Source: an uncultured Muribaculaceae bacterium (GTDB taxonomy: Bacteria > Bacteroidota > Bacteroidia > Bacteroidales > Muribaculaceae). From it: 19,433 nucleotides of DNA. Location of the stretch: positions 1 to 19,433 of the forward strand of contig CAJUIT010000029.1 in assembly GCA_910586565.1 (NCBI GenBank), in the 5' to 3' direction. Position 1 is the stretch's first letter. Each line of letters begins with the position of its first letter. Made by a program: the position numbers and the translations under genes. Below are positions 1 to 7,189 of the stretch, piece after piece. The notes below the pieces were generated by a model. The model saw only the letters and a list, made by a program, of their open reading frames with translations, was not told the origin of the DNA and did no database searches.

Positions 1-101
1 GATTATTTTTTTTTTTTTTTTGATTGCGGTTTTTAACTTGTGTGAAATCGGCATGAATTATAGCCGAAACGCCCCTGCAAGCGTCCCGAGGGGATAAAAC
101 G

Positions 102-137
102 GCCCCGGAGCCGCTCCTGTGGGGGCAGCTCCGGGGC
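102..137 (-). terminator. Probable terminator hairpin for the outer-membrane protein gene
   Basis: A perfect 10-bp inverted repeat (GCCCCGGAGC at 102-111, GCTCCGGGGC at 128-137) with a 16-nt loop lies about 45 bp past the stop codon of the minus-strand gene. Read on the minus strand it is followed by CGTTTTATCC, a short U-rich tail. The rest of 1-180 holds only a 16-T run at 6-21 and no recognisable gene. Confidence 0.55.
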
Positions 138-180
138 AATATGTGGTTTTAAAATTTTAAAGCCGTTTCATCGGGTTTGC

Positions 181-861
181 TTACCATTCAAAACCGATGT
201 TCACACCCACGGCGTTGAGGGTGGAATTGGAATCGTGGTAGTACCAGTAGTTGGACGTGGTGAGCTGATAGGTCAGGCCGATGTTGAGCGCCTGTTTTGA
301 GTTGTTGAGGCTCATTGGGATGCGCACACCCAACGACGGACGCAGGTAGAAGCATTCCGAATTTGTCATGTAGCCGTTGCCAATCTCCAGATATTTGTCG
401 CTCAGCAGGAAGGAGCAACCTATCCGCAGGTCGATGTAGAACCCTGTTGATGTGGGCTTGCCGATGCTGAAGCGGAAATCGGTGAACAGCGGAAGCACCC
501 ACCCCGTTTTTGTGTGCCCTTTGTTGAAGTCAATGTCGCCCGGTTCCACCTGGCTCCAGTCGGTGAATTGCGATGACGGATTGGTGAACACCACCTCCAC
601 ACCTGCACCTACACCCATGAAGAACCAGTCGGCATATTTGAAACCCTGGGTTGTGGTTATTTCAAGAAAATCGGCTTTCTTGTCGCCGACCCCTTTCAGA
701 TAGGATGCGTCGACATATCCCTTGTAGTTGAAACTCCCCGACAGCGCAGGGGTTATGAGCTGTTGCAACTGGTTGGCCATTTGATAATATTGTGCGTTTG
801 CCGCGCCGGTGGCACCAATCGCGAGCAGTGCAGCGCCTAAAAGCTTGTGTGTTGTTTTCAT
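181..861 (-). CDS. Exported outer-membrane beta-barrel-like protein
   Basis: This 226-residue protein starts with a typical Sec signal peptide: a KTTHK n-region, a hydrophobic Ala/Leu core, and a likely signal peptidase I cut after ANA at residue 23. The mature part alternates aromatic and polar residues (YIDLRIG, FYLRPSLGVRIPM, ALNIGLTYQL) as in membrane beta-strands and ends in a terminal aromatic residue (GFEW), a common outer-membrane barrel signature. I infer a small outer-membrane barrel of the porin-family or PorT-like kind common in Bacteroidetes, but I cannot name a substrate or family. It stands alone, divergent from the Fe-S locus, with a hairpin terminator behind it. I saw no clear TAnnTTTG box in front of it. 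Confidence 0.7.
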   Translation of the reverse strand: MKTTHKLLGAALLAIGATGAANAQYYQMANQLQQLITPALSGSFNYKGYVDASYLKGVGDKKADFLEITTTQGFKYADWFFMGVGAGVEVVFTNPSSQFTDWSQVEPGDIDFNKGHTKTGWVLPLFTDFRFSIGKPTSTGFYIDLRIGCSFLLSDKYLEIGNGYMTNSECFYLRPSLGVRIPMSLNNSKQALNIGLTYQLTTSNYWYYHDSNSTLNAVGVNIGFEW

Positions 862-1045
862 AACGTGTTATCGAATGGAGAGGGGGTGTCAGAATGGCTC
901 GGATGGCAGGAGGCCGTTATGGCACACTCTCTTTTTAGTTAAAACATTTTAAAGGGTGAGATGTGTTCACTCCACAAAAGTAAAAATTTATTGTCGGATT
1001 ATCAGGAACATCGGCACGGAATCCTCCCGAATCGAAAGTTTTTGC

Positions 1046-1053
1046 TAAATTTG
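1046..1053 (+). promoter_or_regulatory. Possible -7 promoter box of the Fe-S locus
   Basis: TAAATTTG matches the Bacteroides -7 consensus TAnnTTTG and lies 20 bp before the ATG at 1073. No matching TTTG is present about 20 bp upstream, so the -33 element is weak or absent. Confidence 0.4.
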
Positions 1054-1072
1054 CTCATTATTGAGGAAAAAA

Positions 1073-1615
1073 ATGACAACATCTGCAGGCGAAAAGAACA
1101 AAAAAATGAGCCGTCGGCAATGGTTTGGTGCCGTTGCCGCCGGAATCGGTGCCGCAATGCTCGGCGACGGGGTGCTGCACGCCGCTCCCGCAGCTGCATC
1201 GGCCACTCCATCTCCGGCTGCGGGTGAACCTGCCGCCGACACCCCCCGCAAGGTGAGCCGCATTGCCGAGGGGAAGGCTGTGGGATGTGTGGGTTGCGAT
1301 GCCTGCATGCCCTGTGGCTATGGTGTTGACATCCCCGGTAATTTCGAATTCTATAACTCAATGCTTGAGGCGGGACTGGTGCCCGATTTGGCGGCCGGTG
1401 ACCGCAGCGGGGCCGATTTCCGACATAAAGCGGTGAAGTTTCTGCGTGCCTACGACCGCACGGTGCCCGACAAGCATCAGTCGCAGCGGTGCATAAAGTG
1501 TTTCCACTGTGTAACATCCTGCCGTGAGGGCGTTTTCATTGTCAATGAACTTGCCGCCCTCACTGCCATCACCGACGATTTGCGCGACTGGGAGTGCAGG
1601 GAGGATAGTTTTTAG
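1073..1615 (+). CDS. Tat-signal 4Fe-4S protein resembling the aldo/keto reductase Fe-S domain
   Basis: With the ATG at 1073 the protein has 180 residues. A twin-arginine-type signal (SRRQWFG plus an Ala/Gly-rich core) fills the first 50 or so residues, then an Ala/Pro linker. The conserved part has CVGCDACMPCGYGVDIPGNF and, about 70 residues later, CIKCFHCVTSC. This pair looks like the C-terminal two-cluster domain found on a class of aldo/keto reductases (CxxCxxCMPCPYGxDIPGNF), here without the TIM-barrel catalytic domain. I infer a periplasmic or membrane-facing electron carrier working with the polyferredoxin just downstream. A second in-frame ATG at 1106 would begin directly at MSRRQWFG and is an alternative start. 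A TTG at 1061 overlaps a GAGGAAAA run and is less likely. The partner enzyme is unknown. Confidence 0.7.
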   Translation: MTTSAGEKNKKMSRRQWFGAVAAGIGAAMLGDGVLHAAPAAASATPSPAAGEPAADTPRKVSRIAEGKAVGCVGCDACMPCGYGVDIPGNFEFYNSMLEAGLVPDLAAGDRSGADFRHKAVKFLRAYDRTVPDKHQSQRCIKCFHCVTSCREGVFIVNELAALTAITDDLRDWECREDSF

Positions 1616-1616
1616 G

Positions 1617-1652
1617 TTTTAGACGAAAGACAAAAAGACGAAAGACGAAAAG
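1617..1652 (+). repeat. Short GACGAAAGAC-type tandem repeat
   Basis: The spacer between the Tat-Fe-S gene and the polyferredoxin gene carries units of GACGAAA and GACAAAA in a row. The same kind of repeat, with the same TTTTAGA lead-in, occurs at 11519-11556 and inverted at 10240-10258 inside the long inverted repeats. The rest of the 120-bp spacer (1653-1735) is T- and A-rich with no gene. Confidence 0.6.
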
Positions 1653-1735
1653 TGAGAGTAGTTTTTGGTTTTGGCTTTCAGTCAAATAGTTTTTAGGGGA
1701 AAGGTTAACAATATTATAAAAAGAAACGACGAAAA

Positions 1736-2758
1736 ATGAGTAAATCGGGAAAACGGCAAAGAAAGTTCACTCCGGGGCACGCGGCAAAGCTGACGCGTGT
1801 TGCTGTGAGTGCTGCGATGCTGTTGCTCATGACTCTTCTCATAACCTCCCTTGAGGCCCGCGTTGCGGGTGCCTTGGGTTGGGTGAGCCGCATTCAGCTT
1901 GTGCCGCTGGCACTTAGCGGCGCGGTCACCTCTGTGGTTCTATGGCTTGTGGTCACGCTGCTGTTCGGCCGCGTTTACTGCTCGTCGGTGTGCCCGCTCG
2001 GGGTGGTGCAGGACTGTTTCTCCCACCTGTCGCGAATCACCCGCAAGCGCCGCATTCATCATCCGTTCCACTATTCGCTCCCCTTCACGCGGTTGCGCTA
2101 TGTGTTGCTCACGCTTGTGGCGGGTTGCGCGGTGGTAGGGGTTGCCCTTCCGCTGTCGCTTCTCGACCCCTACAGCGCGTTCGGCCGTATATGCTCGGAG
2201 TTGCTGCGCCCCGTTGTTCAGTGGCTTGGCGGAGCACCGGTGATTGTGGCCTCATGGCTGGCTTTCGGCATTGCCGCCGCAACGCTTGTTGTGGTGGGGT
2301 GGATGTCGTTCCGCCGGGGGCGCCTGTTCTGCAATACCATTTGCCCCGTGGGGAGCACCCTCGGCATTTTCAGCCGTTATTCACTGTTCCATTTCGAAAT
2401 CGACACCGACCTGTGTGTGAATTGCCGCAAATGTGAGAAAGTGTGCAAAAGCGAGTGCATCAACCTCAACGACCATGTTGTTGACGGCTCACGATGTGTG
2501 GCGTGCTTCAATTGTGTGGATGCCTGCGACAGCGATGCAATCCGCTACACCACCCGCCGAAAGAAACTCGCCCTTCCCATGATGCAGCGCATCGAGAGCG
2601 CACCTTCGGCCACGATGTCGCAACCCTCCTCGCCGGCTGCACCCGTGAAAATCGACCGCCGCAAATTCCTTGCCACCGGTGCCGTGATTGCCGCCACACC
2701 CGCCATTGCCGCGCTTGCCAAAGGTGAGAAACGCATTGCGGCGATTGAAACGGGGTAA
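1736..2758 (+). CDS. NapH-like membrane polyferredoxin (N-terminal part of a possibly split protein)
   Basis: This 340-residue membrane protein has about five hydrophobic segments (residues 20-42, 52-77, 120-142, 166-190 and 309-328). It carries two CxxxCP motifs typical of the NapH/CcoG-like family (FGRVYCSSVCP near 78-86 and LFCNTICP near 198-204). Two ferredoxin motifs follow: CVNCRKCEKVC at 227-237 and CVACFNCVDAC at 254-264. Residues 307-330 (DRRKFLATG plus a hydrophobic stretch) look like an internal Tat-type signal or membrane anchor. Such proteins pass electrons across or along the inner membrane. From memory of Bacteroidales homologs of about 500 residues, the anchor is normally followed by more ferredoxin repeats in the same chain. 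Here TAA at 2756 interrupts it, and the expected continuation lies in the next frame. The electron acceptor is unknown. Confidence 0.8.
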   Translation: MSKSGKRQRKFTPGHAAKLTRVAVSAAMLLLMTLLITSLEARVAGALGWVSRIQLVPLALSGAVTSVVLWLVVTLLFGRVYCSSVCPLGVVQDCFSHLSRITRKRRIHHPFHYSLPFTRLRYVLLTLVAGCAVVGVALPLSLLDPYSAFGRICSELLRPVVQWLGGAPVIVASWLAFGIAAATLVVVGWMSFRRGRLFCNTICPVGSTLGIFSRYSLFHFEIDTDLCVNCRKCEKVCKSECINLNDHVVDGSRCVACFNCVDACDSDAIRYTTRRKKLALPMMQRIESAPSATMSQPSSPAAPVKIDRRKFLATGAVIAATPAIAALAKGEKRIAAIETG

Positions 2759-2768
2759 GCCGTTGAAA

Positions 2769-3248
2769 ATGCAGCATGCCGTTGTGCCCCCGGGGCGTCG
2801 GAGCATGAAGGAGTTTTTGGAACGGTGCACCGGATGCGGCCTCTGTGTGGCCCATTGCCCGGCCAAGGTGCTCAAGCCGTCGGTCAACGAGCTCGGGTGG
2901 CTCAACATGATGCACCCCGTGATGGACTACGACCGCTCCTATTGCCGCTATAACTGCACCCGTTGCACCCGCGTGTGCCCCACCGGCGCCCTGCTCCCGC
3001 TCAATGAGGAGGAGAAGCACATTTTCATGATAGGTCATGCCGTGGTTGAGCCCGACAACTGCATAGGTTGCGGCCTGTGCTCGTCGCGCTGCCCGCGAAA
3101 AGCCATCACTATGGTGGCGCGCACCTCGGGGCGCGGCAGCATGCTTGTAGCCTCGGTCAACACAGCCGACTGCATCGGGTGTGGTGCGTGCGAATATATC
3201 TGCCCGGCATCCCCGCTCAAAGCGATAGGGGTGAACGGCATCGTGTGA
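2769..3248 (+). CDS. Four-cluster ferredoxin, likely C-terminal half of the preceding polyferredoxin
   Basis: From the ATG at 2769 this gives 159 residues. Four cysteine quartets are visible: CTGCGLCVAHC (20-30), CRYNCTRCTRVC (59-70), CIGCGLCSSRC (98-108) and CIGCGACEYIC (135-145), each able to bind a 4Fe-4S cluster. The chain has no signal peptide or membrane segment, so on its own it would stay in the cytoplasm, whereas the preceding gene ends just after a membrane anchor. Removing one base from the GGGG run at 2752-2755 joins the two frames into one chain of about 503 residues. The gene could be a real separate ORF (start 10 bp after the upstream stop), the product of a frameshift, or a sequencing artefact. 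Its own stop codon lies inside a terminator hairpin. Confidence 0.75.
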   Translation: MQHAVVPPGRRSMKEFLERCTGCGLCVAHCPAKVLKPSVNELGWLNMMHPVMDYDRSYCRYNCTRCTRVCPTGALLPLNEEEKHIFMIGHAVVEPDNCIGCGLCSSRCPRKAITMVARTSGRGSMLVASVNTADCIGCGACEYICPASPLKAIGVNGIV

Positions 3249-3264
3249 TAAAATCACATTTTTG
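3243..3264 (+). terminator. Small terminator hairpin overlapping the ferredoxin stop codon
   Basis: GTGTGAT at 3243-3249 pairs with ATCACAT at 3253-3259 (one G-T pair) around an AAA loop, followed by a T run to 3263. The TGA stop codon at 3246-3248 is inside the 5' arm. The stem is AT-rich, so strength is uncertain. Confidence 0.5.
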
Positions 3265-3288
3265 AAATAAGAAACAAGCTCTATAAAG

Positions 3289-4083
3289 ATGCAACAATAT
3301 CTCGACCTTCTGCGCCACATCATGGATAACGGCGTGCAAAAATCCGACCGCACCGGCACCGGCACACGCAGTGTGTTCGGCTACCAGATGCGTTTCAACC
3401 TTGAGGAGGGGTTTCCTCTGCTCACAACAAAGAAGCTCCATCTCAAATCAATTATCCATGAATTGCTGTGGTTTCTCAAAGGCGACACCAATGTGAAGTA
3501 TCTTCAGGAAAACGGCGTGCGCATCTGGAACGAGTGGGCTGATGAAAACGGCGACCTCGGCCACATCTACGGCTACCAGTGGAGGTCGTGGCCGAAATAT
3601 GACGGCGGATTCGTCGACCAGATTTCAGAGGCCGTGCGCGCCATAAAGGAGAATCCCGATTCGCGCCGAATCATTGTGAGCGCTTGGAATGTGGCCGACC
3701 TCGACAATATGAACCTCCCCCCGTGCCATGCGTTTTTCCAGTTCTATGTTGCCGACGGCCGTTTGTCGCTGCAGCTCTATCAGCGCAGTGCCGACACATT
3801 CTTAGGGGTACCCTTCAACATCGCCTCCTATGCGCTGCTCACCATGATGATGGCGCAGGTGTGCGGGCTGCGCCCCGGCGATTTCGTGCACACCCTCGGC
3901 GACACCCACATCTACAACAATCACTTCGAGCAGGTGGCCGAACAGCTTTCACGCACGCCGCGCAAACTTCCGCGCATGCTCATCAACCCCGAGGTGAAGA
4001 ACATTTTCGATTTCAAATATGAGGATTTCGAGCTTGTCGACTACGACCCGCTGCCTCACATCAAAGCCGCCGTGTCGGTGTAA
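3289..4083 (+). CDS. thyA: Thymidylate synthase
   Basis: The protein methylates dUMP to dTMP with methylene-tetrahydrofolate and releases dihydrofolate. At 264 residues it has the same length as the E. coli enzyme. Visible landmarks are DRTGTGTRSVFG near the N-terminus (phosphate-binding arginine loop), HELLWFLKGDTN, the IWNEWADENGDLGHIYGYQWR block, and the catalytic cysteine in LPPCHAFFQFYV at Cys146. The dUMP-binding region LYQRSADTFLGVPFNIASYA and the C-terminal AAVSV follow. It is 18 bp upstream of folA on the same strand, so the two folate-coupled genes are almost certainly co-transcribed. I saw no clear promoter box; the start codon follows the terminator of the Fe-S locus by about 25 bp. 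Confidence 0.98.
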   Translation: MQQYLDLLRHIMDNGVQKSDRTGTGTRSVFGYQMRFNLEEGFPLLTTKKLHLKSIIHELLWFLKGDTNVKYLQENGVRIWNEWADENGDLGHIYGYQWRSWPKYDGGFVDQISEAVRAIKENPDSRRIIVSAWNVADLDNMNLPPCHAFFQFYVADGRLSLQLYQRSADTFLGVPFNIASYALLTMMMAQVCGLRPGDFVHTLGDTHIYNNHFEQVAEQLSRTPRKLPRMLINPEVKNIFDFKYEDFELVDYDPLPHIKAAVSV

Positions 4084-4101
4084 ATGTACACGTAAACATA
4101 T

Positions 4102-4602
4102 ATGATAACCATAATTGCCGCCATAACCGAGGGGAAAGGAGCGATAGGGCGCAGGGGCGACCTTGTGTACCACCTCTCCGATGATCTCCGCCATTTCAAG
4201 GCCCTCACAACCGGCCACACCGTGGTGATGGGGAGAAAAACTTTTGAGTCGCTCCCGAAAGGGGCGCTCCCCAACCGCCGCAACATCGTGGTGACCCGCA
4301 ACCCCGGGTTTGCCGCCGAGGGGATTGAGACAGCACCGTCGCTCACGGCAGCTCTTGAGATGTGCGACCCCGCGGGTGAGACATTCATCATCGGGGGAGG
4401 GCAGGTGTATGCCGAAGCACTCAAGGTTGCCGACCGTCTTTCCCTCACATTGGTGCAGGCTCCCGACCCCGAGGATGCCGACACATTCTTCCCCCCTGTC
4501 GACCCCGCAATGTGGGAGATAAGCGACATGACCGACACATGCGCCGATTCTCGCACCGGCATCCCCTACCGCTTTGTGGAGTTCCGCCGCACACAGCGGT
4601 GA
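4102..4602 (+). CDS. folA: Dihydrofolate reductase
   Basis: The 166-residue protein reduces dihydrofolate to tetrahydrofolate with NADPH and so regenerates the cofactor used by ThyA. Family landmarks are IIAAITEGKGAIG at the start, the active-site acid in LSDDLRHFK, the NADPH-binding VMGRKTFESLP, RRNIVVTR, and FIIGGGQVYAEAL, followed by DADTFFP. The Met20-loop tryptophan seen in the E. coli enzyme is not in the same context here (RRGDLVYHL), as in many Bacteroidetes DHFRs. It lies 18 bp after thyA and is followed by 76 bp that hold the promoter of tRNA-Arg. Confidence 0.96.
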   Translation: MITIIAAITEGKGAIGRRGDLVYHLSDDLRHFKALTTGHTVVMGRKTFESLPKGALPNRRNIVVTRNPGFAAEGIETAPSLTAALEMCDPAGETFIIGGGQVYAEALKVADRLSLTLVQAPDPEDADTFFPPVDPAMWEISDMTDTCADSRTGIPYRFVEFRRTQR

Positions 4603-4636
4603 ACATCTCCGACGCTCCCATTGTTGAGGAGCTATG

Positions 4637-4668
4637 TTTGTGAATAAAGATTTTTTGCGCTAACTTTG
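4637..4668 (+). promoter_or_regulatory. Bacteroides-type promoter of tRNA-Arg
   Basis: TTTG at 4637-4640, a 20-bp spacer, and TAACTTTG at 4661-4668 match the TTTG/TAnnTTTG consensus with ideal spacing. The expected start of transcription lies only a few bases before the mature tRNA at 4679. Confidence 0.85.
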
Positions 4669-4678
4669 CACGAGTTTT

Positions 4679-4750
4679 GCCCCGGTAGTTCAACGGATAG
4701 AATAGAAGTTTCCTAAACTTTTGATAGCAGTTCGATTCTGCTCCGGGGTA
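4679..4750 (+). tRNA. tRNA-Arg (anticodon CCT)
   Basis: A complete cloverleaf folds over 72 nt. The acceptor stem is GCCCCGG/CCGGGGT with a G-T first pair, the D stem GTTC/GAAT, the anticodon stem GAAGT/ACTTT with loop TTCCTAA, and the T stem AGCAG/CTGCT with loop TTCGATT. The discriminator is A and CCA is not encoded. It decodes AGG. Confidence 0.93.
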
Positions 4751-4872
4751 CAAGATTGTCTGCCGAAACCGGCTTACGCCGCGTGGTGCATGACAAAAAG
4801 CCCCAACAGGCTCCCAATCACGGGGAATACCCCGCTAATACACTCTCTGAAGGCGTGAAAGCAGCTCATTGG

Positions 4873-7122
4873 ATGCGGATTTCGATTATCGGGGCATTGG
4901 CTTCGATGGTTGGCGCATGTGCATCGATAGGGCGACCCGAAGGTGGACCGCGCGACACCGTGCCCCCCGAATATGTGAGGTCGAACCCCGCTCCCGGCTC
5001 AACGGGAATCACACGTCCGCGAGTCGACATTTTTTTCAACGAGAACGTCAAGCTTGAGGATATCGCCAACAAACTGGTGATTTCCCCCGCCCAGAAGCAG
5101 AATCCGGCGGTGAGCGCCAACGGCCGCAAGGTGACGGTTGAACTGCGCGACTCGCTTATCCCCAACACCACATATACTCTCGATTTCGCCGATGCTGTGC
5201 GCGACCTCAACGAGGGGAACATCCTCGACGGCTTCGCTATGGATTTCGCAACGGGCGATTTCCTCGATTCGCTTCGCATTTCGGGGATGGTGTTCGATGC
5301 CCGCACTCTCGAACCGGCCCAGGGGATGGTGGTGGGTGTCTACTCCAATCTTTCCGACACGGCAGTGACAACCTTGCCGCTCGAACGTGTGGCCAAAACC
5401 AACCAGTATGGCCAGTTCACTATCCGCAACCTCAAGCCCGGAACCTACAATATTTTCGCCATCGACGACAAAAACCGCGACTGGCATTGGGACCGCTCTG
5501 AAAACATCGCCTTCTCCACAACCACCGTCACCCCGTCGGTTGAGGCTGTGGAGGTGGCCGACACGCTCAGTGCAGCCGACGGCACCGACTCCATTGTGGT
5601 GCGCACAGCGTGGCGTTATCTGCCCGACGACCTGCTGCTCACGTGGTTCAATGAGAATTACCGCCCGCAGTATCTCCGCGAATATGAGCGCACCGACCGC
5701 AAACGCGCTACTTTCAAATTTGGCACCGTGAACGATTCGCTGCCTGAAATTACGGTGATTAACGGTGCGCGCGCCGGAATGTCGTTGGCCGACATGTCGG
5801 TTATTGAAACCCGTCAGGGGCTCGACTCGATTGTGTACTGGATGCGCGACACCGTGCTGATGAAGGAGGATTCACTCATGGTGGCAATGCGCTACCAGAA
5901 AACCGACACGCTTTCGCAGCTGGTGTGGACAACCGACACGCTGAAACTCTTTGTGCGCGGAGCAACAAAGCAGGCCGAGAAAGAGCAGGCAAAAGCCAAG
6001 GAAAAGGAACTGAAAGAGAAAGAAAAACGCGAGCAGGCCGAGGCTAAAGCCCGCGAGAAAGAGCTTGAAAAGCAGGCTAAGGAAGCCGCCAAAAAGAAAA
6101 AGAGCAAATCAAAGAAAGGGGAGCCGGAACCCCCTGTTGAGGCTCCGGCCGACACAACCGCTGCCGCAGTTCCCGCGGCTGAGGCCGCCGCGCAGCCAAC
6201 CGACAGCGTTGCCGCCGACTCGGTTCCGCCCCCACCCGCTGTGCCGTTGCTGGACTTCAAGGCCATAACATCGTCGCAGCAGGAACTCCACCTCCCCGTG
6301 GTGTTTGAAGCCGCACAGCCTCTCGAATCAATCGACTCGGCAGGATGGCGACTCGAAATTGCCGTTGACACGTTGTGGAATCCGGTGCCCGGGGTTGAGC
6401 TTGTGCGCGATTCGGTGAGTGTGCGCCGTTATAATCTCAAAAACACCTGGGAGGCGGGAGCGCGTTATCGCTTCACCGCCGACTCGCTTGCCCTGACCGA
6501 TATTTATGGCGTGTGGAACAAGAAGTTCACACATGAGTTCAAGGTGAAGGAGTTTGAGGACTACGGCAACATTTCCTTCGACATAACCGACCTTGCTATG
6601 GCCGGCGATTCGGTGAACGTGATTGTGGAGCTGCTGAGTCAGAGCGATGCTGTTGTCGACACAACAACGGTGCGCGACGGCGCGGCGCGATTCTCGTTCG
6701 TGGCTCCGGGCACCTATTATGCCCGCGCCTATATTGATGTCAACCGCAACGGGAAATGGGATACCGGCAATCTGGCCGACTCCATTCAGCCCGAGGATGT
6801 GTTTTATTTTCCCAAAAAACTGACATTGCGCAAAAACTGGGATATTGACCAGGAGTGGGCGCTGTTCGACACACCTGTCGATGCCCAGAAGCCTAATGAA
6901 ATAAAGAAGAACAAGCCTAAGACTCGCGACCGCAACGCAAATCGTGGCAATTCCGACTACGACGAGGATGAGGAATACTACGAGGACGACAGCGGCTTCG
7001 GAACCAATGCTTTCGGCGAGGATTCGTGGGGCAACGGCTCGCAGTATAACAACGCCCGCCGTGGCTCAACCTCAGGCCGCCGCAACACTAATCCCAATCT
7101 CCGCCGCAACAACGGATTCTGA
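4873..7122 (+). CDS. Ig-like domain lipoprotein with long charged linker
   Basis: The frame is open upstream, but the ATG at 4873 directly precedes a lipoprotein signal (RISIIGALASMVGAC; lipobox MVGA-C), which fixes the start and gives 749 residues. The mature chain begins with an SbsA-type Ig-like domain of about 100 residues (PPEYVRSNPAPGSTGI through DGFAMDFATGD). A carboxypeptidase-regulatory-like fold follows (LRISGMVFDARTLEPAQG, YGQFTIRNLKPGTYNIFAIDDKN). Residues 364-416 form a Lys/Glu/Ala-rich helical segment. Next come a Pro/Ala linker to about 457, further beta-rich domains with a second prealbumin-like motif (APGTYYARAYIDVNRNGKWD), and an Asp/Tyr/Asn-rich disordered tail. Such lipoproteins are conserved in Bacteroidetes with no firmly known role. 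It probably sits in the outer membrane facing the periplasm or surface. It may be read from the tRNA promoter. Confidence 0.85.
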   Translation: MRISIIGALASMVGACASIGRPEGGPRDTVPPEYVRSNPAPGSTGITRPRVDIFFNENVKLEDIANKLVISPAQKQNPAVSANGRKVTVELRDSLIPNTTYTLDFADAVRDLNEGNILDGFAMDFATGDFLDSLRISGMVFDARTLEPAQGMVVGVYSNLSDTAVTTLPLERVAKTNQYGQFTIRNLKPGTYNIFAIDDKNRDWHWDRSENIAFSTTTVTPSVEAVEVADTLSAADGTDSIVVRTAWRYLPDDLLLTWFNENYRPQYLREYERTDRKRATFKFGTVNDSLPEITVINGARAGMSLADMSVIETRQGLDSIVYWMRDTVLMKEDSLMVAMRYQKTDTLSQLVWTTDTLKLFVRGATKQAEKEQAKAKEKELKEKEKREQAEAKAREKELEKQAKEAAKKKKSKSKKGEPEPPVEAPADTTAAAVPAAEAAAQPTDSVAADSVPPPPAVPLLDFKAITSSQQELHLPVVFEAAQPLESIDSAGWRLEIAVDTLWNPVPGVELVRDSVSVRRYNLKNTWEAGARYRFTADSLALTDIYGVWNKKFTHEFKVKEFEDYGNISFDITDLAMAGDSVNVIVELLSQSDAVVDTTTVRDGAARFSFVAPGTYYARAYIDVNRNGKWDTGNLADSIQPEDVFYFPKKLTLRKNWDIDQEWALFDTPVDAQKPNEIKKNKPKTRDRNANRGNSDYDEDEEYYEDDSGFGTNAFGEDSWGNGSQYNNARRGSTSGRRNTNPNLRRNNGF

Positions 7123-7189
7123 TTTCTAACCCCCCACGCCTTCACTTCTCGACGCTTTGCTTGGAAAAGACCTTATAAAAAGCCCTCGC

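Noticed and set aside
6..21. Run of 16 T residues at the left edge
   Set aside because: It is a homopolymer with no paired hairpin immediately before it in the window; length may also be a sequencing effect.
2508..3365. Long minus-strand frame across the ferredoxin gene
   Set aside because: It is antisense to four clear CxxCxxC motifs and has no sensible domain.
4756..4872. N-terminal extension of the lipoprotein from a TTG codon
   Set aside because: The extension is hydrophilic and starts 6 bp after the tRNA, while the ATG at 4873 begins exactly at a lipoprotein signal peptide.
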